Shown here: one piece after another, positions 18,204 to 29,322 of the stretch
Layout: each line of letters opens with the position of its first letter
Numbering within the stretch: position 1 is the first letter of the stretch
Assembly (NCBI GenBank): GCA_038093975.1
Contig: JBBPTG010000012.1
Location: forward strand, 1-64,000
DNA from: Chalciporus piperatus
Taxonomy: Eukaryota > Basidiomycota > Agaricomycetes > Boletales > Boletaceae
Length of the DNA: 64,000 nucleotides
Reading direction: 5' to 3'
The notes under the pieces: generated by a model
What the model was told of the DNA's origin: nothing
The model's database searches: none
What the model saw: only the letters and a program-made list of their open reading frames with translations
Translations under genes and position numbers: made by a program

Positions 18204-21200
18204 ATGTTTCCCCCACCTCAATCATGGCCTTCTGCCCTCCTCCTCGCTTCACTCACCCACCTCGCGTCCGCATCTCTTCCTCTCGTCGACTTTAATCGAA
18301 TGGGTCAAGTCGGTCTCACAGGTGCTTTTGCTGGCTTGAACTTTTTCGACGATTCTGTTCCATCCACTTTTGACCCTTCGGCGTCTTCCCTGCTTTCCCG
18401 CACGCCTCAAGGAGCCCTCACCTCTCTGGCCACCACTAATTCTGGCGGCTCGATTACTTCGGGATGCGCCATGAATGACCTCTACTTCGTTGCCGGTTCC
18501 TTCCTTTCTATCGGCAACACTTCTGCGAGCTACATAGCCTCGTATTCGCCATCGTCAGGTGTTTTCTCTGCCCTTGGATCCGGCGGGCCAAATGGCCCAA
18601 TTAGTGCTCTATATTGCGATTCTTCTCGTAACAATCTCTGGGTCGGCGGTCATTTCTCGTCGCCAGCTCCTTCTGTCGCAGTTTGGAGTGCCAAGTCAAG
18701 CTCGTGGTCCGCTCCGCCCTTCAAGGGATTCGATGCTCCAGTCATGTCTATCACTGCGAATGCCTCTGATACCAGCCTGTTTTTCACCGGCTCCTTCGTT
18801 ACTTCCTTCAGTGGCGGCATGAACATTAGCAACAATAATCCCAGTGTCCCATATTCACCAGGTGCATCTCCTTTTTCATCCTCCCTCGTTCCGATCCCAC
18901 TTCAAGGCGCGGAGATTGTTGGAGCCCCTTCCTCTACGAATCCGCAGTTCAGCAATATCCAGGCGATCCTTTGCCCTGTTGGGCCTGATGGGCCCGGAAG
19001 TTCCTGGCTTGCTGCAGATAGTAACGCTGCTCTTATTACTGTTCGCACATTCGAGGCCATGAGTGCGTACGGTGTCCGACTGGGGAACACATTCCAGACT
19101 GGCTATGGAACGACGGCTTTCAGGTGATGTCTTATGTTGGATTCATCTGGCCAAAGTTCTGACTTTGGTCGTTGTAGTGTTACGTCGATCCCCGATAACA
19201 CTGTACAAACTCTCACATACGTCGACCCGTCTACAGGTCAAAACATGACCTGTACGAGCAGTTGTCCACTGTCAACCGACTCTTCAATCCTTTACCAAGA
19301 CTTCATATTCACAACTCCTGTCTCTCTAACTGGTGTACAGATCACTCTCTCCCAGTGGAAAGGAACCGCTCCCGGTCTGCACATGTTACAACTTCTGTCC
19401 TCGGGCGCTTTCGCTTCGGCTGTCAGCAGCCAAAATACCCAGTCCTGCTTTGCACCCAATCCATCAAATGTCACGATGACTGGGAGCTGGTCCTCCAAGA
19501 ACGCAAACACAAACATCCCTGCCACTCTTCAGACCGTTCTTGTGGCGACGGTCCCTGTCGGTACACCCTCCTCTCAAGCTCCCACCTTCACCTGGATGCC
19601 GTATGTCTCTGCGTCAGGACAATATGTTGTCAACCTAGTTATTCCCGGTTGTCAGGACTTCCAGGACTGTGATCTTCGAACCTCCGTTCAGATCACAGTG
19701 TTTCCCGGGGATGGCTCACAGCCATACGTATCCACTGTCTCGCAGCAAGTTCAAACTGACGTCACGGTACCGATATACACCGGACCAATTGTCCCTTCAT
19801 CGTCGTCTTTTGTCACTACCGTGACGATGTCGCTGGCTGATCAACCCACAGGAGAAGGACAAAACGGACAATATGTGCTTGTTGCCGGAAATGTAGAGCT
19901 TGTCCTGACTTCCGCTAACGTAACCTCTTCTCCAAATGGGACAACCGGATCTTCTGGCCTTGGTACTCAGCGTGGCTTCGGCTTTTTCGAGTGGCCAATG
20001 AACTCGAACGCTGCTATCAATGCTACGAGCGTCATACCAAATACCACCGAGACCGCCGCTGACATGCTCAGTATCGATCTTTACAATGCTCTGGGAGCCG
20101 TGGACGCCAGTTTCGCCTACATTTCAACCGTCGTTCAACATCCTTCCGGCATCATCATCCTCGGTGGCAACTTCTCTACGGCCTCTCTTGGCGGTACATC
20201 CAATATCGTTGCCTATATGCAGGGAGCTCTCTTCTCACTGCCTAATGGGGGTCTCAATGGGGCAGTCTCGTCATTTGCTTTGTACGGTGACGAACTGTAC
20301 ATCGGAGGATCGTTCTCTGACACCCAGACTCCTTCGACACAAGGGAAGTTGATGGGAGTTGCGATGTACAATATTGGGACGAATACTTGGAGCTCTCTCG
20401 GAGCTGGTGTAAACGGGAATGTAGCGAGTGTTGCGCTCGCCAATTCTCGGATCCAAGTTGCTGGGAACTTCATCGAGGCAATGACCTCGGCTGGCACCAG
20501 TTCCACCGTTGGCGGTTTCGCGACTTGGGATATCGCCAGCGCGTCGTGGGTGAACAGCGGTGGATTCGTCATGGGTAACCTCACTTTCATCGGCAATGGA
20601 ACCTCCAGTAGCCAGGGAGAGTCGCAGTTCCTTGCTGGGAACCTCCAGGCTATGGCAGAATACGGTGCCACGGGCATGGTCGTGCTCTCGAATAGCCGCA
20701 CCAACAACCCAACAGTCACTCCTCTCGGTGTTCAACTCGACGCTACCGTCAATGCCTCCGCTCCCGTATCGACTGCGCAGAGGCGGAACCACAGACGTGG
20801 GCCTGCAGCTTGGATCCCCCATATGAGGCTATCTACGCTATTCAGGCGACAGTCGTCAACGAGCTCGACCACACTCCCTGCGCTGCCTTCAACTCCAGCT
20901 CCGGCAGTTTTGGCCGGTGTCTTCTGGTCAAACAGCTCATCTTCCCATGAGGTTGCCATCATCGGTGGCAATTTCTCGTTTTCCGTATCGTCCTCTGCCA
21001 CATCTCACGCCGTTGCTATCTACGATCCAGTCACGTCGACCGCCACTGCTCTCGCGGGTGATCAAATCTACGGAGTGGTTCGCGCCCTCTACGTGGACAC
21101 AGGAGCCCATCTATACGTCGGTGGCGAATTTAACCTAACCGGTTCCAACGGATTTGCTATCTACGACCTCAGTAAACAACAGTGGCTGACAGGTCTAGCT

Positions 21201-22751
21201 CAACCCATCCAGGCAAACTCCGGTTCATCCGTGGTCGTCCGCTGCATCACCGCAACGTCTTACAAGCCCAATGCGATCATAGTTGCGGGTTCGTTCGCAC
21301 TGGCAGGCGAGGTTGGCTGTCGTGGGATTTGCCTGTTTGACACTACCCTCAACCAGTGGAGCACATTGGGTTCTGGTATGCAGGGCGACATTTCTTCGGT
21401 ATCGTTGGCTGGTGTATGTCTACATTGTCCCACCGTTATACGCCTCCTGACATCCTCCTCAGAACAGTCAAGAGCTTCTTGTGGTAGCAGGTGCCATTAC
21501 GTTGGCCGATGGCACTTCTGCAAATGTCGCTCAGTACAGTTTCACCAATGATACTTGGACTGCGATAGGTGATCCCACTATGATACCTGGTCCTGTCACC
21601 GCTGTCGAGGTGAATAATGGCAATTCATCGCGCATTTTTGCTGCTGGACGGTATGCAGACCATATTCTTCCTGTTGGGTCCCTTTTCAATATCTATTTGC
21701 TTAGCACCGCTGATGGTTCATCCCCTTTCGTGATATACTGGGATGGCGTTTCCTGGTCCAATGTTGGTGCGTAGCGTGCGTTCAATGCAACTGTGCAAAA
21801 ATTTCACGCTTGATTTAGGCACGGCACTTGAGGGCAACTCGAACATTTCACAATTGCTCATGGTCCCCCTGCAAAACACGCACAACTCCAGCAGCATTAT
21901 TGAATCCGACAGGATGTTGATGATCTCTGGGACGCTGTCCGATGCATCTTTCGGTTCAGCGTCCATGGTGCTGTTTGACGGGCAGTCGTTTATCCCTTAC
22001 ATCGCCTCTATGTCAACACAGGGGACGCTTGGATATGTTTCATCTATATTCTACTCGATCGCCAACTTCAGTTTCAACCAACAGAGTGAGTACTTTGCTC
22101 GATATTCATCCAGGTGGTAGTTCTGATTTAAAATGATATAGCTTTCCTTGCGACCGGCGTCGTTATCTTGATCTCGATCGCGATCGCTGCCGGGGTTGTC
22201 TTCCTGCTTGCCCTGGTTGGCATTCTCTGGACGCTTCTGTCCCGGAGGGATGACAAGCTCAGCAGATACGAAAACGATGACGATGATGACGACTCGATCC
22301 AACACCGTCCCTCCTCTTTACTTGAACATATCAACGCTGCCACAAGGACGACTATCTTGGGCTCCCAGAGTCCGTTTAACCAATTTGGTTCGGAGAAGGA
22401 GGTAGCAGCTCGTGAGGATGGTATCACAGAGCCAGAAGGGGATCTCTTTGGTCCTGATGCAAGCAATTACCTGCGAGCTGCGACACCATCCGACGCTGTT
22501 GTTGGCACCATGGCTGCAGAGGAAGAAGGGAGTCGGCCGGTTCATGCGCGCTACTCATTTGATGGCTCCGGTGAAGGTGAGCTCCGGATGACAGCCGGAA
22601 TGGAGATCGAGATTCTCGATGATAGAGATAACGCGTGAGTTGGCGTTCTATGGTCGTTCTATCCGATGTGCTAATGACTCTCAGTTGGTGGTATGCAAGG
22701 AATCCCCAGACTGGGCGAGAGGGGGTGGTGCCAGCCTCGTATTTGTATTAG
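18204..22751 (+). CDS. RAX2: Rax2-type polarity landmark protein with C-terminal SH3
   Basis: Exons 18204-19123, 19178-21413, 21463-21766, 21819-22085, 22142-22634 and 22685-22751 sum to 4,287 nt (1,428 aa). A signal peptide follows ATG 18204 (SWPSALLLASLTHLASAS). The very long lumenal/extracellular part has repeated kelch-like segments (LYVGGEF, IIVAGSF, GGNFS) and many N-glycosylation sites. One transmembrane helix lies at about residues 1244-1275, followed by an acidic cytosolic tail. The last 55 residues form an SH3 domain (ARYSF, GELRMTAGMEIEILDD, WWYARN, GREGVVPASYLY). Rax2 marks cell poles and hyphal tips with Rax1. The SH3 tail could recruit Pro-rich cytoskeletal partners; that part is inference. 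Confidence 0.93.
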
Positions 22752-22974
22752 TTTTTGGTCCTTTTGTTATCGCCGTTTGCTGCACATCATTTATACCCTG
22801 ATTCATCAAGATCGACCTTTCGGTCGTTCGTTCTCCACGATATCCTACCCATTCATCCAACATAGACAATTGTTCTAGGACGGATACTTTTCATTATTGA
22901 TAGAAAGAAAAAGTAGTCTCGGATTTTGATCCCCCGTATGTGGATACGAAGTCGTATTCACCACAAGTAAGACA

Positions 22975-24417
22975 TCACTGAAAGACTAATGAGAATGAGA
23001 ATGAGACAAGAACTAGAACACCAACTTGTAAAAGTGGATCGCGGAAGTGCTTCTGGCTGTTGTGAATGAAACCAACTTTGGTTTTGAAGTCTTCCTTGCG
23101 TTTTTGATCTCTGAACTCTCGGATATGCCGACCTGCCTCACGAGCCTCCCCTTTGTTTCTCGCCTTGACCACCTCTGTTCCTTGCCCAAACGCTCCGAAG
23201 CCACCTTTGCGAGGAACCAATGCTGAACCCTTATCCGCCAGCAGACGTCGCACGAGGGCCGCGCCACTTTTTGGGTCTTCCTCCTGAACGCGTATGCCAT
23301 GGAAGGACTGTGCATAGTACCGCTTCATGCTTCTGTGCCCGATGCGAGCTCCTGAAGGAAGCACTAGCTCATATTCCGTGTCACCGTATGCCAGCTGATT
23401 GTCAGATAGTCCCTCGGAGTCGTCGGGCTCGCGGCCTGAGACCTCGTCCACAACTTCGTCAGCCTCGTCGCTGTCCGAGTTGACGTCTTCCCACTCTCCA
23501 TCTTCGGCGGTGTCAGATACCGTGCTCTTTTTCTTTGTCTTGCTGGACTCCGCTGGATATGACGCAGTGAAATCGTAGTAATCTGAGATCTCGAGTTTGT
23601 CGTCCTCGGTATCATAGGCGATCTTGCAATGGCCCTTGTCGATCATGTGTTTGCGAACGGCTTCCAAAGTCCGTAGCTCCCTTCCCTTCCCGTTGCAGTA
23701 TATGCACACGTTTCCGACCGCGATTTTCTCTCCTAGGTATGTGATGAGACCGGTGATGTCGATGAGATAATCAGCATCGGGCATGAAGAAGGAATGTGTA
23801 GAGGACATGTGCAAGAGATTCTCTTCGAGGGATGCAGAGGACGAAGTGCAGAAAAGACAGGAGGTGTGTGAAAGCCTCGATCGAGCTGCAGCTATTTTAG
23901 CGTCTATAGAATGGTGAATGTCGTCGTCGTCGGAATCTCCCTCTCCAGTTTTTGTTTGGGAAATCGGTGGATCTGAGACCGGTGGTTGTGGTTCTTCGTG
24001 GTGAACAATGTGCATCGGTGGCACGCCCTTGAGTTCGTTCTCTCTGTGCTTCTTAGAGTTTACGTGTGACCTGTAAGCATTCTCGGTGGTATAGGTCTTC
24101 CTGAGTGGATATTCAGTCGGAGCGAGGGAAAGGATGACAACCCATACCCGCATGTATCACAGTGAGATCCTTTTGCAGAAGACATGACGGCAGTCTCTTG
24201 TTTCCTCTCGAGGACTTTTTGGTTGAACACGGCTGCACTAACTGGGGGTAGGGAGGCTACCCTGCGCTTCATGTTGTACCTGTGGTGATCTGAGCGGTAG
24301 TGCGCTCCTGCATGTGGGGTGAGTGGTTGGTATTATGGTGTCTTGAAGAGACATACTTTGATCCTCTGCAGAGGTGAATGCGATTGAGCATGACAGGCAA
24401 GTGAAGAGATGGTCCAT
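22975..24417 (-). CDS. REI1: Cytoplasmic 60S biogenesis factor REI1/ZNF622
   Basis: Exons 24357-24417, 24148-24307 and 22975-24100 sum to 1,347 nt (448 aa). Four C2H2 fingers are visible: FTCLSCSIAFTS...HYRSDHH, HCDTCGKTYTT...HVNSKKH, CLFCTSSSAS...HMSSTH and CIYCNGKGRELR...HMIDKGH. An acidic middle precedes the conserved YELVLPSGARIGHRSMKRYY and a C-terminal GFIHNSQKHFRDPLLQ. REI1 recycles Arx1/Alb1 from late pre-60S particles in the cytoplasm. The codons after DPLLQ may be a 48-nt intron (22978-23025, GTTGGT...TTTCAG) ending exactly at the stop, which would give a protein ending in DPLLQ. Divergent from HAP2, sharing 145 bp. Confidence 0.93.
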
Positions 24418-24562
24418 GGCTGTGGGGAATGAAGAAGTGGATTATCAATGGGGGGGTCATCGAAGGGGGGGTGAGATGACCGATTGTGACGTGTGACCGA
24501 GTGTGACCAAGGGAGTGCAATATGGTACGGAGGTTGGAGAGTTGAACGCTGCGAGCCAATCA
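24418..24562. promoter_or_regulatory. Shared REI1/HAP2 promoter with CCAAT box and uORF
   Basis: 145 bp between the two start codons. It holds a 7-codon upstream frame (24522-24545, ATGGTACGG...TGA) ahead of HAP2. A CCAATCA box (24556-24562) touches the HAP2 start codon. HAP2 is itself part of the CCAAT-binding complex, so self-control is possible but unproven. Confidence 0.5.
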
Positions 24563-25696
24563 ATGGGCGATCCTGTCGATCAGCTGCTCTCCCCCGCTTA
24601 TCATCATCTTCACTTCCAAAACAACTTCCAAAACTCATCCCAATCTCACTCCAACCAGAACTCTTCTCAGACTGACATCTACAACCCTTCCCTCTACAGA
24701 AACCATTCTCCAGGCCCTTCCTCCCCCTCCCACACAACCCGTCGCAACTCCCCTGTACAAGACATATTCCACCAGATACACCAGTCTGCGGTCCCTACCT
24801 CAGACGTCGACTCAAATAACAACGATGCCATCTTGGAAGACTCTAACGTAGATGAGGAACCTCTCTACGTCAACGCGAAACAATACTTTCGCATTCTCAA
24901 GCGCCGTGTCGCTCGTGCAAGACTTGAGGAGGTTCACAGACTTTCCAGGCAACGCAAGGTACGTAATTCTTCCCGTTGATTCTCTATCTCCTCTCACCAT
25001 CTCACCTATCAGCCTTATCTCCACGAATCCCGTCACAAGCATGCGATGCGTCGTCCCCGCGGCCCAGGTGGCCGTTTTCTCACAGCCGAAGAGATTGCTG
25101 CACAGAAACTCGCTCAGCAGGCTACATCCCAAGACAATACCCCTCTAGCCCCGCCCGATTCTCCTGATGCACAAGCCCACGAAGAACATATTCTCTCTTC
25201 GGTCCCTCACGATCCCCTACGATCCCAGCTCGCGCCAAATCGCGACCCATCCGGTCACATCCTCCCCACGCACGAGAGTGGCGCAGTCAATTTGGCAAAT
25301 GCATCGTATAGTTCGCTTTCCCATACCAATTCCTCTCCCCCTGCATTATCTCCTCAGCTTGCCCACTCTTTTCCCGAAAACCGTGCAGGCGCCTCCGGGA
25401 ACCTATCGTCACCCGTCACCTCACAGGCCGTGCAGTCAAACGGCCAACCCAGTGCCCTCCTTTCAGGTCAATCCCATTTGCCCCAGGGCAAGGTGATCCC
25501 AAACACTTCTGTGACATTGCGCCCTCCCTACGCACAAGCTCAGATGCATCACGTCCCGCACCCGCATGCTCACACCCGACTACGTCACTCTCACCTCAAC
25601 TTTAATGACGGGCTATACCAGGGCGAGGACGCACCACAAGTGGGATCGAGCGCCGACAATGCCATGATGGCATACAGTTCCCAGACAGGCAGCTAA
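24563..25696 (+). CDS. HAP2: CCAAT-binding factor subunit HAP2/NF-YA
   Basis: Exons 24563-24958 and 25013-25696 sum to 1,080 nt (359 aa). A Ser/Asn/Gln-rich N terminus is followed by the two-part NF-YA core. The subunit-association helix YVNAKQYFRILKRRVARARL is followed, across the intron, by the DNA-contact segment PYLHESRHKHAMRRPRG with GPGGRF. The tail is Ser/Pro/His/Gln-rich. The factor binds CCAAT boxes as a trimer with HAP3 and HAP5 (plus HAP4/HapX in fungi) to control respiration, iron and nitrogen genes. Phe replaces the His or Tyr usual in QY[H/Y]RI. The intron falls exactly between the two halves of the core. Confidence 0.97.
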
Positions 25697-25903
25697 TTAT
25701 GTATGTGGCAACGCTGTTGCGAACGGACTCTTTTTTCTCTACAAGTGATGTAACAACATCGATTTCGCTTGCTAGCTGTTTGTGCTTTTTCGAGACTCAG
25801 TGTTCCGCTTTCATAGATTAGTACATTCTTCCGGATTAGATGATTTTGGTATTGTTGTGGTACAAGAGAGTGAAATAACAAATCGACGCCTGCTTCTTGG
25901 ATT

Positions 25904-26692
25904 CTATTCAACATCCATTGCATCCTCCTCAAAAGCTACTAAAGGGGCGGTCCGTGGGTGTAGTTCAGATTCTTCTCGGTCTGGCTGGTCATCGCAAACA
26001 TCTTCTCGGACTTTTGGAGAAGGTAGTTGAGGTGGTCGATAGAGCATGAGCGCTTGAGAAGTGCGGGAGGGTAAAGGTAGGAGCGGCCGCCTAGTCTGCT
26101 CTCTGAGGCGTTCAAGCACAGCGGAGGATATTTGTACTTCCTTGACGTCGAGCTGCCCAGATTCCGTACCGTCCCAATTGCCGGCAGTGTGTGATGGGTT
26201 GCCCGCAGGAGCAATGCCAGAGGTGACCACTACGTAGAATTTGGACCGAATCAGAATAATATTGCGAGAGCACAATGCATGACACTTACATTCGGGCTCT
26301 ATATCCATGTCGACGGGTTCGGAGTCGGATGGAGGTGAAGATGGTTCTTCGACTGAGCTCGGGAGAATGAGATTGAGGTGATTTTGCGCGGGAGGGAGAT
26401 GTAGGGCGCTTAGTTCATAAAACGCCTTCGGCGAGCTGATATCCCCGTCCTCGGGGAGTGTGGGCGCCGAAAAGGGATCCCCTGGGATGACTGGTACACC
26501 GAGGGACATATGGGCTAACCGACGTTCAAGAGAGTTGTACTTGACCCTCTTGCGGCGTCTGGGTGAGAGCGCGGGCGTTGACGCGTCAGAGGAGGAAGAA
26601 TCGTCATCGTAATTATCTGCAGGAGACTGTTTGCGTTTCGTGGATGGCTGGGCGAACCATGGATGGCGTATGGAGTGAGTCCAGGTCATCAT
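25904..26692 (-). CDS. Unknown basic/acidic protein, probably nuclear
   Basis: Exons 26290-26692 and 25904-26229 sum to 729 nt (242 aa). No known domain was recognised. Visible features are an N-terminal MMTWTHSIRHPWF, a run of Asp/Ser, a basic nuclear-localisation-like patch (SPRRRKRVKY), a Pro-rich middle, and a helix-forming segment near the end (ISSAVLERLREQTRR) followed by LPLPSRTSQALMLYRPPQLPSP. The 60-nt intron restores a continuous frame, which supports a real gene. The first ATG pair (26692) was taken as the start. Convergent with HAP2, 207 bp apart. The function is not inferable. Confidence 0.6.
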   Translation of the reverse strand: MMTWTHSIRHPWFAQPSTKRKQSPADNYDDDSSSSDASTPALSPRRRKRVKYNSLERRLAHMSLGVPVIPGDPFSAPTLPEDGDISSPKAFYELSALHLPPAQNHLNLILPSSVEEPSSPPSDSEPVDMDIEPECKCHALCSRNIILIRSKFYVVVTSGIAPAGNPSHTAGNWDGTESGQLDVKEVQISSAVLERLREQTRRPLLPLPSRTSQALMLYRPPQLPSPKVREDVCDDQPDREESELHPRTAPLVAFEEDAMDVE

Positions 26693-26923
26693 TGATGCTG
26701 AACAACTCCAATGCGGATTCAATTTTGTTCAATTCCCAAACAAGCAACTCCAGAAAGTTCGGGAATCCGGATCCGAGCACCCAACAACCTCGAGGACATG
26801 ACCGCAAACGCAAACGCGGCACAAATGAGCTGGAATAAGTAGGGAATGTAACGTATACGGTCTATCTATAAAACAGTAGGATGCTGTGACGAGAAATGAT
26901 CATGTCCGCTCGACATGAAAGCC

Positions 26924-27553
26924 CTAATCTTGATCCTTTCTGATTCGGATCCTTTCTCTCATCTCTCGTGCTGCACGCTTCGTTCCCTCTCCGCCTGCCC
27001 AACCCCTGGCACGAAGCCAACCGACTATTCGAGGGGTCAACGTTGCAGTGAGTCCGACTCTGACAGGAAGGAAGACTGTCTTGTGGATGGTGTACGCCAA
27101 AACAAGCATGGCATATAGCCCGTCCTGACTTGCTTCGCTCGCCGCTGTCTCGAGTTCGTCCCTGCCTGGTTCGGGTGATTTGGAATGGAAGAACCCGAGA
27201 GCGACCTGCTTCACGTATGCCGTGGCTTGTGACACCTGCTCGGCGCCGAGAAGATTGATGCCCGCGAAGGCGACAGTGAAATCAAGCGCGGAGAGGACGA
27301 GGTAGACTCCGAGGGCATACCATCCGTATGATTTGATGAGGTGTTTGAGTCTCTGTGAGACGGATGCGTCAGGGGGAGGAGATTGGTCGCTCTCGTTGGG
27401 TCGCGAAGGTCCGGCGGGGGTGGAGGAGAGACGGGGAGACGAAGTGCGGATGAGACGTGATGGGGGTAGTATGCGTGTGGGTAGTCTGGCTGTTGGTAGG
27501 ATTGGTCTGGCAGGTCTGAATAGATAGAATCGTGGCAGGACTCTTCGTAGCAT
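26924..27553 (-). CDS. FAM210/NAT2-like mitochondrial protein (DUF1279)
   Basis: A single exon of 630 nt (209 aa) from ATG 27553. The N terminus MLRRVLPRFYLFRPARP is a strong mitochondrial presequence. The conserved DUF1279 core LKHLIKSYGWYALGVYLVLS follows, with DFTVAFAGINLLGAEQV and a second hydrophobic segment near LVLAYTIHKTVFLPVRVGLT. The tail is a charged helix (RAAREMRERIRIRK). Relatives (yeast Nat2, animal FAM210A/B) are inner-membrane or matrix proteins affecting mitochondrial translation and energy metabolism; the molecular role is poorly defined. Confidence 0.85.
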   Translation of the reverse strand: MLRRVLPRFYLFRPARPILPTARLPTRILPPSRLIRTSSPRLSSTPAGPSRPNESDQSPPPDASVSQRLKHLIKSYGWYALGVYLVLSALDFTVAFAGINLLGAEQVSQATAYVKQVALGFFHSKSPEPGRDELETAASEASQDGLYAMLVLAYTIHKTVFLPVRVGLTATLTPRIVGWLRARGWAGGEGTKRAAREMRERIRIRKDQD

Positions 27554-27906
27554 CGGGTGAGCGGTGCGATAATGGTATGCTAGGAGTATGCTAAAGCTAA
27601 TGCCAGCTAGTAGTCGCAAGTCTCGGCACGGCACCAAAATGTGAACTCGGATAATTCCGACACGACCTATACAGATGTGTGGCTGTACAAAATTTTAGAG
27701 GATCGATACGATTGACTCGGTTGATTCAACTCGTCTTCGTGGATCACCGGCAGGTCTTCTGCTCAGTGTCGCGAGAAACCCTTTCCAAGTCAAAAAGAAT
27801 CACCGTTTGATGCATACTGGAACAGCCCTTTGCGGCGGCTACGACTTCCCACCTCGATAGCATCCCTTTCCAAAGCCTTGTGCATTCCCACTCTTCCTCA
27901 AAACAG
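27554..27906. promoter_or_regulatory. Divergent region of FAM210-like and SPE2 genes with uORF
   Basis: 353 bp between divergent start codons. A 16-codon upstream frame (27810-27860, MHTGTALCGGYDFPPR then stop) ends 46 bp before the SPE2 start. S-adenosylmethionine decarboxylase mRNAs of animals and plants carry regulatory uORFs; whether this one acts is unknown. Confidence 0.5.
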
Positions 27907-29322
27907 ATGGCAGTTGATCAGAGAGACTCTCTCTACGTCTCTACTCCTTTCGAAGGACCAGAGAAATTGCTCGAAGTGTGGTTCGCCCCTTCGGCTGCGA
28001 GTCTGCCAGACCCGCATTCCCAAAAACATGGCAGAGTCGGCCTGAGAAAAATCCCTAGACTCGTCTGGGAGGACATGCTTGACATAGTCAAGTGCAAAGT
28101 TCTCAACGTTATCCAAGGCGATCAAGTCGACGCCTATCTTTTAAGGTACGTTTTCGGTTATATTTCCCCCTTCACGGCCTCGCGTTTCCTCTTCTACCTT
28201 TTTTGGCGGCTATTAACGTTCATTTTGTACAGCGAGTCGTCTCTATTTGTCTTCCCTCATCGCATAATCTTGAAGACATGCGGAACTACCCTTAACCTCC
28301 TCGGTCTTCCGCGCATCCTCCATATTGCTCGCGAATACGCCTCACTTCCGTTCGTGTATCAGTGCTTCTACTCTCGAAAATCATTCATGTTTCCGGAACG
28401 GCAACCGGACCCTCACCGCGAGTGGAAGAACGAAGTCTCTTTCTTAGATGCCATATTCCCCAATGGGGCTGCATACACCGTCGGCAAAGTGAATGGTGAC
28501 CACTGGCTGCTTTACATTACTGCCCCTGCAGACAGAAATGCCTTTAAAGGCACTATTGCGACTTCTCCCAAAGTTATACCGTCGATGCATGCCCACGGTC
28601 TGGAGCCAACGCAACTATCGGATGAACCCCACTCGGGATTCATTCAAGATTATACCATCGAGATCCTCATGAGCGACCTGTCCCGCGACGCTCGTGAACC
28701 ATTCTTCTTTTCCGTTCCCCCCTCTCCCGTGGATGGAGCATCATCAGAGACCCTCCCTTCCATCACTGGTCAGACTTTGTCTGCGGCCCTCGGCGTCACA
28801 GACATATTCCCGTCGCATCTGACAACTCTAGATGCTTACGCTTTTTCCCCCTGCGGGTACTCCGCCAATGCTCTGCTAAAGTGGGGAGATGCCACCGACG
28901 CTGGCGTCGGCGAGGGCTATTATACCATCCACGTGACTCCGGAGGAGGGCTGGTCGTACGCAAGTTTCGAGTGCAACGTGCCCCTTTCTGCATCTCCAAC
29001 TTCTTCTGCCAGAGATATCCCAGACTTGCGAACCCTCATCAGGCGTGTCGTTGACATCTTCCAGCCGGGAAGACTCAGCTTGACGTTGTTCATCTCCAAC
29101 AATGATAACAATAAGGCCGAGGGGGGCGAGGAGGAAACCATCATTGAAGCCGCGCAGAGGGGATTCAAATCTGCCTTGACAGCTTCGCGCCCTGTATCCG
29201 GCGATGCGGACGCAGCACAGGAAGGTGTGGAAGGCCATCGCAAGAGCTACAGAAGAACTGACAAAATTAACTATGAGTTTGGTGGTTACAATTTGGCATT
29301 CGCCAGCTTCGAGTTACGGTGA
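27907..29322 (+). CDS. SPE2: S-adenosylmethionine decarboxylase proenzyme
   Basis: Exons 27907-28145 and 28233-29322 sum to 1,329 nt (442 aa). The enzyme makes decarboxylated S-adenosylmethionine for spermidine and spermine synthesis. The substrate and processing residues are visible: FEGPEKLLEVWF (the Glu pair), the self-cleavage site SESS, KTCGTT (catalytic Cys), PCGYS, and TIHVTPE (processing His). The proenzyme cleaves before the inner Ser of SESS to create its pyruvoyl cofactor. The 87-nt intron is a multiple of three, has no in-frame stop, and splits the first Ser codon of SESS. ATG 27907 is the first in frame. Confidence 0.96.
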   Translation: MAVDQRDSLYVSTPFEGPEKLLEVWFAPSAASLPDPHSQKHGRVGLRKIPRLVWEDMLDIVKCKVLNVIQGDQVDAYLLRYVFGYISPFTASRFLFYLFWRLLTFILYSESSLFVFPHRIILKTCGTTLNLLGLPRILHIAREYASLPFVYQCFYSRKSFMFPERQPDPHREWKNEVSFLDAIFPNGAAYTVGKVNGDHWLLYITAPADRNAFKGTIATSPKVIPSMHAHGLEPTQLSDEPHSGFIQDYTIEILMSDLSRDAREPFFFSVPPSPVDGASSETLPSITGQTLSAALGVTDIFPSHLTTLDAYAFSPCGYSANALLKWGDATDAGVGEGYYTIHVTPEEGWSYASFECNVPLSASPTSSARDIPDLRTLIRRVVDIFQPGRLSLTLFISNNDNNKAEGGEEETIIEAAQRGFKSALTASRPVSGDADAAQEGVEGHRKSYRRTDKINYEFGGYNLAFASFELR

